From: Tubulanus polymorphus
Lineage: Eukaryota; Nemertea; Palaeonemertea; Tubulaniformes; Tubulanidae
NCBI RefSeq assembly: GCF_964204645.1
Contig: NC_134036.1
Coordinates: forward strand, 8,976,704 to 9,040,703
Length of the DNA stretch: 64,000 nt
Reading direction: 5' to 3'
Below the pieces are notes generated by a model. That model saw only the letters and a list, made by a program, of their open reading frames with translations. It was not told where the DNA came from and ran no database searches. This document shows positions 9,017 through 18,037 of the stretch, one piece after another. Positions within the stretch are counted from its first letter, which is position 1. Each line of letters starts with the position of its first letter. The translations under genes and the position numbers were made by a program.

Positions 9017-10075
9017 ATGGAAGGTAAAGTATATGAAAGAATCAAAGCTGATAAAGAAATCAATGATGATTTGTATTATGTAATACCTTATAAAAGAATA
9101 AATGAATATATTGGAACATTTTTATTAAATGAATTAAATCAATACAAAGAATATTTAATTGAACGTAATAATAATATTGAAACAAAAATAGAAGATAATA
9201 TTGAAACAAAAATAGAAGATAAGATTGAAACAAAAATAGAAGATAATGTTATACCTTCTACATCGAATGATGATAAGATTGAAACAAAAATAGAAGATAA
9301 TGTTATACCTTCTACATCGAATGATGATAAGATTGAAAAATCAAATGTTCAACCAAAAGATAACATTAGATGTATGTATTGTGAAGAAGATTTTGATAAT
9401 TATAATGATTATTTATTACACATCAAAAAAGATGAACATATTTTACAATTAGTAAAAACATATACCAATATATATAAAGATAAATGTAAAGAGGATCAGA
9501 ATTATTGTGCTTTCTGTAATGAATGTATAACAAAGGCTAATTGGGCAAAACATTATAAATTAAAAACAAAAAGTGGAAATGATTCAGCCCATGCAATAAA
9601 AGTATTTAAATCTTGGTGTGAAAAATGTAAAGAATATGTAATATATGATAAACAATTGAATCATAAATACTCAATTAAACATATTGGTACAGATAATGTA
9701 ATAGAAGATCCAAGAGTTATAAATCCAAAATTTAATAATAATAATATATTAGATTATCGGTGGTATAGAAAAACATTTATAGATTATTTCTCGAGTAATG
9801 ATATAGTTACCATATTGAAAAAGTTAGATAACTTTAAACCAAATGTAAGTTATGCAATGAAGTTATTTGAACTTAAATATGATGATTTTAGAGAATTTTT
9901 AAATAAACATCCATCTAAAACTGAAATCGAAAATTATATTCCAAAAATATTTTCAAGAGTAAAATTCTATAGATATAAACTTGGGAATCGTTCAGGAATT
10001 ATAACAATGAAAATGCAAAGGGATATATATTTAGAATACAATAAGCTTAAAGAAAAATATGAAAATGAAAATTAA
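9017..10075 (+). CDS. Zinc-finger protein with internal repeats, 352 aa (copy A only)
   Basis: Residues about 50-110 consist of repeats of ETKIEDN. At DNA level a 54-bp unit occurs twice in tandem (9221-9274 and 9275-9328). Three Cys/His clusters follow: CMYCEEDF..H near residue 119, CAFCNECI..H near 162 and CEKCKEYV..H near 200. The C-terminal half is Lys- and Tyr-rich with no known motif. It begins 32 bp after the capsid gene. No homologue is present in copies B or C, where integrase follows the capsid gene. DNA or RNA binding is likely; the role is unknown. Confidence 0.65.
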   Translation: MEGKVYERIKADKEINDDLYYVIPYKRINEYIGTFLLNELNQYKEYLIERNNNIETKIEDNIETKIEDKIETKIEDNVIPSTSNDDKIETKIEDNVIPSTSNDDKIEKSNVQPKDNIRCMYCEEDFDNYNDYLLHIKKDEHILQLVKTYTNIYKDKCKEDQNYCAFCNECITKANWAKHYKLKTKSGNDSAHAIKVFKSWCEKCKEYVIYDKQLNHKYSIKHIGTDNVIEDPRVINPKFNNNNILDYRWYRKTFIDYFSSNDIVTILKKLDNFKPNVSYAMKLFELKYDDFREFLNKHPSKTEIENYIPKIFSRVKFYRYKLGNRSGIITMKMQRDIYLEYNKLKEKYENEN

Positions 10076-10079
10076 AAAG

Positions 10080-10699
10080 ATTATAGAATTCACTGTATAT
10101 TGATGGATGAATGGATGAGTTGGAAGAGTTGGATGAATTGGATGAGTGGAAGAGTGAATGAGTATAATAATATATATATTTTACTTTTTAACACATAAAT
10201 TGGAAGAATAGTATGAGTATAAATATAATATTTTTATTCTTTATTAAATTTAACACAATATATATTTATTATTATATGACATTTATTATTTATCATTTTA
10301 TTATTTATTATTTTATAAAAATATATTTATTATTTATCATTTTATTATTTATCATTTTATTATTTATTATTTTATAAAAATATATTTATTATTATATGAT
10401 ATTTATTATCTGTCATTTTATTATTTTATAAAAATATATTTATTACTTATCATTTTATTATTTATTATTTTATGAAAATATATTTATTATTATATGACAT
10501 TTATTATCTGTCATTTTATTATTTTATAAAAATATATTTATTATTATATGACATCTTCAAATCAAACTCTTACTGTTTTAAAAATAAAAAACATATGTAA
10601 ATTATATATTATTACACTCTTCCATTCATCCACTCTTCCAATTCATCCAATTCATCCAATTCATCCACTCATCCATCAATATACAGTGAATTCTATAAT
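10080..10699. repeat. Inverted-repeat-bounded AT-rich repeat block
   Basis: The arms 10080-10110 and 10669-10699 are perfect 31-bp inverted repeats (ATTATAGAATTCACTGTATA and on). They continue inward as variable GGATGAAT/GGATGAGT/GGAAGAGT arrays. The 450-bp core is built of TTATTATTTATCATTTTATT-like units and ATAAAAATATATTTATTA units. The block fills the gap between two convergent genes, the zinc-finger gene ending at 10075 and the ATPase gene ending at 10716. It could be a replication origin, a terminator region or a foldback insertion. Confidence 0.85.
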
Positions 10700-10715
10700 A
10701 TTTTGAATTAGGATT

Positions 10716-11330
10716 TTATTTTATAAATTTATATTCATATGGAAATTGTAATCTCATAAGTAATTTGGAACCTTTATTATTTTTTAATTTATTCATATAC
10801 TCATCATGTAATTCAGGAGGTATAATTTGATTTTCTTCCAATGATTGTTGCATAGATTTTTTATCTTTGTTATAAAATAAAACTAGAAATCTTATATTCT
10901 CTCTAAAATCTTTCACAATTGAATTATATTTCTGATTTAAAACCCATGTTGTTATCCCAAAATGTCTACCAGAGAAAGCTAAATAACATAACTCACTTTC
11001 TCTAATTTTAGAATCATGTAAATTTGCGCAATCATCAATAATAAATAATGTATTAGATCCTTTATAAATATCTAATGCAATTTTTATACAATTATCTAAA
11101 TTTTCTTTTACTGTTTTAGAATTTAATATAATAAACTTTTTATCTTTAAAAACTATATCTCTATTATACGTTTCATTCATTTCATAAGTAGGACAGAATA
11201 ATATTATATTATCAAAATGATTCTTATAAATAGTTTCTAATAAATCTAATATGAAGTGTGTTTTACCGCAGTTTGTAACTCCAGTTATTAACATATTATG
11301 TGGTTCAAATATAAATAAATCTTTATTCAT
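10716..11330 (-). CDS. A32-like DNA-packaging ATPase, 204 aa (copy A)
   Basis: P-loop ATPase of the FtsK/HerA A32 type that drives genome packaging in Polintons, virophages and large DNA viruses. Walker A is GVTNCGKT (residues about 17-24) and Walker B is NTLFIIDDCAN (about 93-103). An aromatic TTWVLNQKYNSI segment carrying the conserved Gln follows near 130. The length is usual for the minimal enzyme. The start overlaps the end of the integrase gene by 8 bp. The gene is intact. Its orientation is opposite to the capsid gene, unlike in copies B and C. Confidence 0.85.
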   Translation of the reverse strand: MNKDLFIFEPHNMLITGVTNCGKTHFILDLLETIYKNHFDNIILFCPTYEMNETYNRDIVFKDKKFIILNSKTVKENLDNCIKIALDIYKGSNTLFIIDDCANLHDSKIRESELCYLAFSGRHFGITTWVLNQKYNSIVKDFRENIRFLVLFYNKDKKSMQQSLEENQIIPPELHDEYMNKLKNNKGSKLLMRLQFPYEYKFIK

Positions 11331-12410
11331 TTATTCTTTTAATTTTACTAGATAAAATCCATTCATTAAATTTATCATCATATCCTTTATATTTCACCAA
11401 AGAATACTTTTTTCCTTTAAGAGTTTTTGTTTTCAATACTTTTTCTATTTTGTATTCTATTTCATCTGGATTTGGTACTAATGATAATTCTTGTTCATAA
11501 AAATAACCTAATATTTCTTCATCTTTTAAATCAAACAATTTATAAACAAATGGTTTAGTTAATATTATCTTTTTAATTTTAAATATTTCTTTAGTAAAAT
11601 TAGGGGTATAACCTTTATAAATGTTTTTCGATATTTAGAAATTCTAACATGTTGTCCTATTTTAAATTTAGGTTCTCCGAAATCATGTGTAACAAATGCT
11701 CCATATAAATTATTCCAAACTATTTCCGAATTATCTTCTTTTCTAGCTTGTATAGGTTTCATATTTATAGAACTATGTTTAGAATTATTATAACCTTTAA
11801 CTAAATCATCTAACACATCGATATATTTATATGTTTCATTAGCGGTGAAATATTTCCACATTCTAGTTTTCAATGTTTTATTAAATCTTTCTATAACAGA
11901 TGCTTTTTTATCTGAGTGTGTGGAAAAATATTCTACATCGTTATCAGATAATAGTTTTTTAAAATGTTTGTTATGAAATTCTTTACCTTCATCAAATTGT
12001 ATCTTATCTGGAATAGCTTCTTTAAATATTAATTTGAAAGCATTTGTTACTTCTATACCGGTTTTATTTTTAATCGGGATACTCCATGCGTATCTACTGA
12101 ATATATCTATAACATTTAGTATCCAAAAATATCCTTTGTTATATTCTTCTAAGTTTTTCATATCAATTAAATCAGCTTGCCATTGCTGATCGATATATGA
12201 AACCATTACTTTTCTTGTTAAATATTTTGTATCCATCTTTTTATGAATTTGATATGTGGGTTGATTTTGTAACCATGATTTTAATTCACTATATTTTATT
12301 TTTTCTTTATCAGATTTAATTTTATCCCATAATTCCGAAACACTTGAATATGAAACTTCACTTTCTGGGTTATAATATAACTCTCTTAAATATTGTTCTT
12401 TTTTCATCAT
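11323..12410 (-). pseudogene. Retrovirus-like integrase with chromodomain, frameshifted (copy A)
   Basis: The enzyme would insert the element into host DNA. Frame 12410-11565 carries the DDE core: QQWQADLIDM (first Asp), KIQFDEGKEF (second Asp) and VIERFNKTLKTRM (Glu). A one-base frameshift near 11625 breaks the frame. The rest continues at 11538-11323 with a chromodomain (YKIEKVLKTKTLKGKKYSLVK followed by FNEWILSSKIK). A chromodomain tail is typical of Polinton integrases and may direct integration to methylated histone H3. It is clearly a different sublineage from the integrases of copies B and C. Confidence 0.85.
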
Positions 12411-12413
12411 ATT

Positions 12414-12484
12414 TTAATCCATTAATAATATTTTAGATTTAGTTTCATTTGATTTATTTTCTGGTATAATAGGTTTATTGTCTG
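12414..12484 (-). pseudogene. 3' end of a truncated gene upstream of integrase (copy A)
   Basis: An open minus-strand frame with the AT-rich composition of copy A ends at TAA 12414-12416, four bases before the integrase start. Its C-terminus reads PIIPENKSNETKSKILLMD. Upstream of about 12484 the base composition changes abruptly, so copy A is cut here. Product unknown. Confidence 0.45.
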
Positions 12485-12512
12485 TACATGATCTCGAAAT
12501 CCATAACCAAAA

Positions 12513-12827
12513 ATGACTAACAACGGTGGAAGATGGATGGTCATCCCGGACGATATCGAAGCAGTATTGGAGGGCGACATTTGTCTATTTTCCGGACAGC
12601 GGGCCTGACTGCTGTGCGAGCGATGCCAATATCGGCATCCACTATGCAATAATTGCACAGCAAGGCTAATCTGCACCGGCTCTGACTCGGGCCGCGAGAA
12701 TGCGGAAAATGTGATACATTGCCCGTTCTGTCGAAACGTGATTTATTGGATCCGTGTTATGAATCGGCATAGACGAATGGTACGTAACCGGATAGAGAGG
12801 GCCAATCGGCGACGACAACAACAATAG
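12513..12827 (+). pseudogene. RING-like zinc-binding protein with in-frame stop (module 1)
   Basis: The frame starts at ATG 12513 and has one TGA at 12606. The rest contains a C3HC4-like set: LLCERC, then RHPLCNNC, and finally HCPFCRNVIYW. The C-terminus is Arg- and Gln-rich. RING proteins act as ubiquitin ligases in many DNA viruses. Base composition is much more GC-rich than copy A, so it belongs to a different virus-like or host-derived module, paired with the minus-strand protease at 13089. A relative lies at 14667. Confidence 0.55.
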
Positions 12828-13088
12828 TTGCAGCGCCGATGATAATTAATGACGACGAGGAAAATGATGACCGCGACGACGACGACGACACAGGCAACCC
12901 CCCACTCCAAACAGTTCTTTTTAGAACTACTTCAATTTCCAAGAAAGAGCCAGTGTTAAAACGCCTCGCCTCGCTTTTTGCTTCAGTTTTTCTCCAAGTT
13001 TTAACAAAACTTTTTTTCCTCGGTGTGATTGTAGAAATATAATTTAAAAACGACTAAATTCATATACATAATAGTTTATTATAGAAGT

Positions 13089-13660
13089 TTAAAATATTTC
13101 ACGATAAATTTTTTTTACAAAATAATCATTATCAGTAGTTTTGTTTGACAATAGTTTTGTAATATCGCGTACATCGTTACCGTGACATAGGTGTAATAGT
13201 ACAAATATAGCGTAATAACCGCATACATCGGATAATACATTTTGATACATCTTATTATTATATTTCCAGTCTATACAATTTTCATCCAAGTATTTTTCTA
13301 ATATTATATCATAAGTTCGGGGTAATTGCCCGAAGGAATAAAAAAGATAACCAATTCCGTATCCGTTTATATATATAGCTAACCAGCGTTCGCCAGGCTC
13401 GTCGTGATTATCAGTGTTTACTATAAAACCAGCAGGATAGCTCGTTATATTCGGTAGTCTGTCACATGGGTAAACACCAAAGAAAAACGCTTTCAGACAT
13501 TCGTCTTTTTTCATAAATTCTAAAATTTGGTTTGTGTACAACATGGTCTCTATATGACGTTCTTTAGTTACTTGTAGTAATTCGTCGAAAACGGCGTAAA
13601 CAATCGAATTCACGTTATGCGGTAAAGCTTCATCAAATCGCAGTAGTGATGGTGGGGTAC
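13089..13660 (-). pseudogene. Adenain-like cysteine protease, His replaced (module 1)
   Basis: C48/C5-type protease resembling the maturation protease of adenoviruses and Polintons. Visible motifs are GVYPCDRLP, AGFIVNTDNHDEPGERWLAIYI, LFYSFGQLP and QNVLSDVCGYYAIF, the last with the nucleophile Cys. In the segment where the family has GxHW the copy reads GERW, so the catalytic His appears lost. The frame is open upstream of the first possible start at 13613 to about 13660 (LLRFDEALPHNV), so the true start is not identified. It was probably once a virion maturation protease and is now likely inactive. Confidence 0.65.
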
Positions 13661-13695
13661 TATAGGCCCGTGGTTAAATTGTGGTTGTGGTTAAT

Positions 13696-13846
13696 CCAAG
13701 ATGGCGGCGGTCATGTGATCCAAGATGGCGTACATCCAAGATGGCTGCGGTCATGTGATCCAAGATGGCGTCCGTACAAGATGGCGGCGGTCATGTGATC
13801 CAAGATGGCGTCCGTCCAAGATGGCGGCGGTCACGTGACCCCTATG
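13696..13846. repeat. 40-bp tandem repeat with YY1-like sites, 3.8 copies
   Basis: Units begin at 13696, 13736, 13776 and 13816 and read CCAAGATGGCGGCGGTCATG, then TGATCCAAGATGGCGTCCGT, with few changes. Each unit carries two AAGATGGCG cores, the consensus of the YY1 zinc-finger factor, so seven sites lie in 150 bp. It sits just upstream of the minus-strand protease gene and may be a promoter-proximal array. Confidence 0.9.
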
Positions 13847-14008
13847 ATTCAAAAATTGCGGTGGATGCTCCCGACAGCTGTTACCCGATTACTCATGCGA
13901 TAATCCGCGTTCGAATAGATTAAACAATACCAATTAACGACAGTTATATATTTCAAACAATGTTATTTATTTCAAACCAAGATATATATGTAATATAGGA
14001 ATAGCGTT

Positions 14009-14167
14009 CTATTTTTTACATTTCATGCATTTGTTACGATTGTTGCTGAACGCCTTGACACACACATCGTGAATAACGCATCCACAATATCTCTCAGTTT
14101 TGCAATGTTCCATACATATCACGCACAATTTAACGCTGCAAACACGCAATAAACACTTAAAACACAT
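14009..14167 (-). CDS. Small RING-like Cys-rich ORF, 52 aa
   Basis: The ORF runs from ATG 14165-14167 to TAG 14009-14011. It has 10 Cys and one His in 52 residues, arranged as CFKC, CVICMEHC, YCGCVIHDVC and CMKC, a compact RING-type spacing. It starts only three bases downstream of the end of the 148-residue Cys-rich ORF in the same direction, so both may be parts of one zinc-binding protein split by a frameshift. Confidence 0.45.
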   Translation of the reverse strand: MCFKCLLRVCSVKLCVICMEHCKTERYCGCVIHDVCVKAFSNNRNKCMKCKK

Positions 14168-14170
14168 CTG

Positions 14171-14617
14171 TTAATCAGATGATGTTTCGAGGTCACCTTT
14201 GCATTTTCTACAAAATGTTCCGGCAATACAGGACTGATAAACGTCAGGTGACTTCCAATCTTTACAGCGCCGACACATTGTTGTTCGGATCCTACGCGTC
14301 AAGTTATGAATAGCTGAACTATCTTCCATCGGGCAGTTGAAATTCTTTGAGTTAGGTTCACACCTTTTAACCGTTATCTTCCAACATACCGAACAAATAC
14401 TTTTCTTACAGCATTTCGTCAGTTTTATGTCCGAAATATGTAAGACCAGTCTACAATAACCGTGACAAACTCCATATCCTGGTTCACAGTCGAAACTAAT
14501 CATAATTATTTCGCTTAATTCTATTTCGCTGCAATCAAAAAATGATTTTTCTAAGGTGATCAAGGAATCCACCTTCTTTGCAAATATTAAAATGATGTTA
14601 TGAAACAAATCAAGCAC
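14171..14617 (-). CDS. Cys-rich zinc-binding protein, 148 aa
   Basis: The C-terminal 90 residues contain repeated Cys pairs: CEPGYGVCHGYC, KCCKKSICSVCW, MCRRCKDW and FCRKCKGD. The N-terminal 50 residues are hydrophobic and acidic without a clear signal peptide. Family not recognised; treble-clef or RING-like zinc binding is likely. It lies between the two RING/protease modules, and the 52-residue Cys-rich ORF follows it immediately. Confidence 0.45.
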   Translation of the reverse strand: MLDLFHNIILIFAKKVDSLITLEKSFFDCSEIELSEIIMISFDCEPGYGVCHGYCRLVLHISDIKLTKCCKKSICSVCWKITVKRCEPNSKNFNCPMEDSSAIHNLTRRIRTTMCRRCKDWKSPDVYQSCIAGTFCRKCKGDLETSSD

Positions 14618-14666
14618 AATTACGTCAGGATGTTTGATCGTTGTTAGCTACGAGTTAGTAAAGTTT

Positions 14667-14948
14667 ATGATGACATATGGTAACCAAAGAGTTGACCACA
14701 CGCAGCACGACCAGTGTACATTTTGTGGGTCTTTTCTCGACCTTACGTGCCGTGTGTGTTTGGAGGTGTGCGTGGACACACCGACATCATGCTGCGGAAA
14801 GCAGATCTACATTAAGTGTATAGAACGCTTATAGAACACACGAGATTACGAATGTCCGTATTGCCGAAGAGATGACCGCGATCCACTGCCGTCGGAACAA
14901 TGTCGTTCAATCCCGACGTATATGATTCAGAACGCGTATATATTTTAA
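14667..14948 (+). pseudogene. RING-finger protein with in-frame stop (module 2)
   Basis: From ATG 14667 the frame encodes CTFC, CRVCLEVC and SCCGKQIYIKCIERL, is stopped by TAG at 14832, then continues with YECPYCRRDD to TAA at 14946. The spacing is that of a C3HC4 RING, with Tyr where the ligand His is expected. The same arrangement as module 1 follows: a sequence like CCAAGAAAGAG and CCTCGCTTT, then a protease on minus. Confidence 0.55.
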
Positions 14949-15280
14949 TATCTGATGTGTACGAAGAAAAACCGTCTTTTTCAAGACCAACTTAAAATTC
15001 CAAGAAAGAGTCAGACCGTTGCCTAGCCTCGCTTTGCTTTTTCTTCAAAAAACTTCTTTTTTTACTTCTTTTTTTTTCAAAATAATTCCATTCCACAAGT
15101 CGTTAATAATTATTATGCGTCAGAACTAGTATATCGTCGATATTTCGAGAGCAAAATACGCACAAGTACAACCGAGACGCGTCATTTAGATCATCTTCAA
15201 CTAAGTCTACAATCAAGTCCTAGGTAAGTGTAAAAAACAAAAACTTTATGTTTTATTCCATTACATCAGTTTGAAATAAT

Positions 15281-15830
15281 TTACATTATAGTCTGTAACA
15301 ATCTCGTCATTTTCCTTGGTACTTTCGAAAAATACTTTTCAATTTCAGTCATATCCATTCCGTGACGTAATAATAGTTGTACAAACATCGCGTAATAACC
15401 ACAAGTATCAGACATAACATTTTGATATTGGATAGATTTACAATTTTCGTGCATATAATTCGTTAAGATTTCATTATAAAAATTCGGCGATTTGCCAAAA
15501 TCCAATTTTAGATCCGTCTATAAATTTGCTTAACCAATGAGTACCCGGTTCGTACGAATTATCGTTATTTACAATGAAACCATAGGGTTTCAAACCATTT
15601 ATCGCACGCATCATATCGCATGGAAAAACGCCTTTAAATCGAAGTTTTATACATTCGTCATTTTTCATTAATTCTAAAATCTGATTAGTGTATAACATGA
15701 TAAAAATGAACTTTAAAAAATCGAACGCCTTTAAAAATCAATGGTAATGTCTCTGTTTTCAGCGACTTGCAAAACTTCGCCAAACACGGCGAGTAAAACT
15801 AAATTTACATCGGTCGGTAAATCTTTATCC
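15281..15830 (-). pseudogene. Adenain-like cysteine protease, frameshifted (module 2)
   Basis: Two overlapping frames (15698-15474 and 15505-15281) together cover the protease. The first has GVFPCDMM, GFIVNNDNSYEPGTHWLSKFI and retains the His; the second has QNVMSDTCGYYAMF with the Cys. A frameshift near 15490 separates them. The N-terminal part (like AVFGEVLQVAENRD) continues in another frame to about 15830. It is the duplicate of 13089-13660 but broken in a different way. Confidence 0.6.
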
Positions 15831-15839
15831 TATCGTAAC

Positions 15840-16590
15840 TGAATTTTTTATGATGCACGTTGAATAAGCGATAAATGGTTATCGCCCAATACAGGAGATA
15901 TATTGAAAATACACATGAACATACAGACGCTATCGTACAGTAGAAAATTAACTAATCAATGTTTGTTCAAATTTGGAGGGTACTGGCTTTTAGATTTTAA
16001 GGGAATGAAAATCGATTGTGGAAAAACCCTGCACCGTAAGGGTATTTTAAGAAGCTGGAACTTAGATGAACGCTCCCGAAGCGAGACCTGGCAATTTTTA
16101 TTTCATTGCAGACGTCTATCAAAATGAATATCAAGGCTTATTTTTAGCGGCTAAGATCGATGTTTTTGTTTTGGCATGCAAGGACGTATATGGCAGCAGG
16201 TGATGGTCGAGATCGACATGGTGGTTCGCATCGAAAAAAGCAGATTAAATTATTCGCTCCTGTTTCACTGGTTCTTTATCATGCATGAACATTCACAACA
16301 CCACCAGACTCCCTGTTCTCTAATTGTGATTGCTGCTAGTAATCGTTATTTTTTCCCAAGTGATCACCCGATACCACAGAGCACTGATTTCTGATTTCCT
16401 GCTCGCCTGTTTGAGGTATGGATCAAGTTGCACATGTCCTTGCTTGATATCCGGATGTATGATTTTAAAAAAGATATCAGAAATGAACTATTCTAAACTC
16501 TATATTCAAACTGAATATGGAGCTACGGAGCTAAGGATATGATGAAATTACTTTTTATTGTGTTAACTCTTTATTCGAGCTTATGAATGA
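15840..16590. other. No gene recognised
   Basis: Mixed-composition sequence with several short ORFs of under 75 codons that show no motif, codon bias or splice signals. It separates the protease remnant from the Cys-rich peptide gene. Confidence 0.5.
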
Positions 16591-16896
16591 TTAACATTGT
16601 GATACAACATCGAAATTATCAGATGATGGTTCGTGAGGACAACATCTTCCCATCAATTGTGAGCAACATCCACTGGGGGGTCCACCAATCAGCCAGTAGG
16701 AACCGAATTTACCGTTACAGTAACATGGCAATCCTCTCCTTTCAATTTCAACTTCTATGATTTAGAAATTGGGAATTTGTTAATAACAAGACCAAACTAC
16801 AAATATCGAACCAAATGAACCAAATAAATTACCTTCGACAGCAATGGCTCCAATGGCCATAAACAAGGCCAAGTCGATGAGCAGGGTTTTGTACAT
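16591..16896 (-). CDS. Two-exon secreted Cys-rich peptide precursor, 75 codons
   Basis: Exon 1 (16896-16833) encodes an N-terminal hydrophobic signal-peptide-like segment. A 78-bp intron (16832-16755, GT..AG) separates it from exon 2 (16754-16591), and the phase-1 junction keeps one open frame. Exon 2 encodes a short acidic stretch ending in a dibasic Arg-Arg, then a mature region of about 46 residues with Cys order C-x-C, CC, CC, C. The processing layout and the C-x-C..YW..CC pattern recall beta-defensin-fold peptides such as sea-anemone-type neurotoxins and invertebrate defensins. Seven Cys is an odd number, so one may be unpaired or mark a dimer. Toxin versus antimicrobial role cannot be told from sequence. 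Confidence 0.6.
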
Positions 16897-17416
16897 TCTA
16901 AAGAAAGTAAATGATTAATTTGATGGTTAAATATCGAATCACTGATAAGTTGTCCGTAACGATAAGCATTAGTCACGGATAGTTTTCCGTGAATACCCAC
17001 GACCCAGCGATCATAGTTAGTGTAGTTACGTTCAGGGAAAGGCAACATGTGAAATGAGGTTATAAAAAATTCAGTTTATTTCCAATCCACCTTTCCAATG
17101 CATTTCTTTGAAAGAATCGAACGATTGAGATTTCATATTTTATTTTCGATCACTCATCATCGTTCGATAACTATAATTTCCATTTGAAGCACGAGCGGAG
17201 CCGATGGCGCGTGTGCGATCATTTGAAGGCTTTACGGCTTTTTCTTTGATAAAATCCTCCGAAAGTTTATGAGTTGAAATGTATGAATGACATACGTGGC
17301 AAAAAAATCAATACGGTATTTCAAAATGTTTCATATGTTCAAAGAAGTCCCCCGGTATGCTGGATAACACGTTGAAACACTAGATACACGATTAGAAAAT
17401 GTGATAACGGTGTCAG

Positions 17417-17480
17417 AAATCGGTATTCGAAAAACGCCTTATAAAAATACCGATTTGGAAAACGCATAACGCCTAATTCA
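17417..17480. repeat. Outer inverted-repeat arm, partner 21893-21957
   Basis: The reverse complement of 21893-21957 aligns with this stretch. Shared parts are TCGAAAAACGCC, then GGAAAACG(C/T)ATAACGCCTAAT, with scattered mismatches. The two arms could be ends of a 4.5-kb element or two separate copies of a small repeat. Confidence 0.6.
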
Positions 17481-17509
17481 TAGGAACATCCAAGAAATTT
17501 ACCTAAATC

Positions 17510-17551
17510 CCTGCGTGAACTATGTACGCAACGTTACATAGTTCACGCAGG
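17510..17551. repeat. Perfect 17-bp hairpin with 8-bp loop
   Basis: CCTGCGTGAACTATGTA is followed after CGCAACGT by its exact reverse complement TACATAGTTCACGCAGG. No gene end lies close, so it is unlikely to be a transcription terminator. It may be a cruciform-forming or transposon-end sequence. Confidence 0.9.
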
Positions 17552-18001
17552 AGTGTGTGGAGCCCCGCTTGATACATCTTCCAAAACACAGGCTTATCTA
17601 TGTTGTTATTTCATATGAACATTATTATGACAAATGTAGCTGCAAAGCTACGTATTTAATACGTATCAAATACATTGATACCTAAAACCCCCTTTTTGAT
17701 TAACTTATAGTTCATACATTTCAGCTAATTTAACATATATTCGTGATTTATCATTTAGTTTATGAATATACAATCTACGCAATTTAATACTTAAACAGTT
17801 TAACAATCTAATGGATTCATTGTAATCCTCTTTAATTAATGATAAATGTAAATATATAATTGAATATGATTTATACTTTTCCAAATATTTATAATAAATC
17901 TGTGAGATATATAAATATTGAAACAGAAATATATATGATAAAACTATTTATGATATTTATGTACTAGACGTACGAGTAAGAATCCAAGAATCCAAGTAAG
18001 A

Positions 18002-18037
18002 ATCTTCAGGAATAATGAATTCATTATTCCTGAAGAT
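18002..18037. repeat. Perfect 36-bp palindrome centred on GAATTC
   Basis: The sequence reads ATCTTCAGGAATAATGAA and then its exact reverse complement, with no spacer. The right half starts a phrase (CCTGAAGATGACAATTAGG) that resembles the 3' tails of Penelope-like elements elsewhere in the window, so it may be a head-to-head junction of two such tails. Confidence 0.95.

Noticed and set aside
10200-10560. CRISPR-like array of regular AT repeats
   Set aside because: Units are adjacent low-complexity tandem repeats without unique spacers, in a eukaryotic context.
12422-12676. 84-codon minus ORF across the right end of copy A
   Set aside because: It spans the composition boundary and is antisense to the RING-like frame; no motif.
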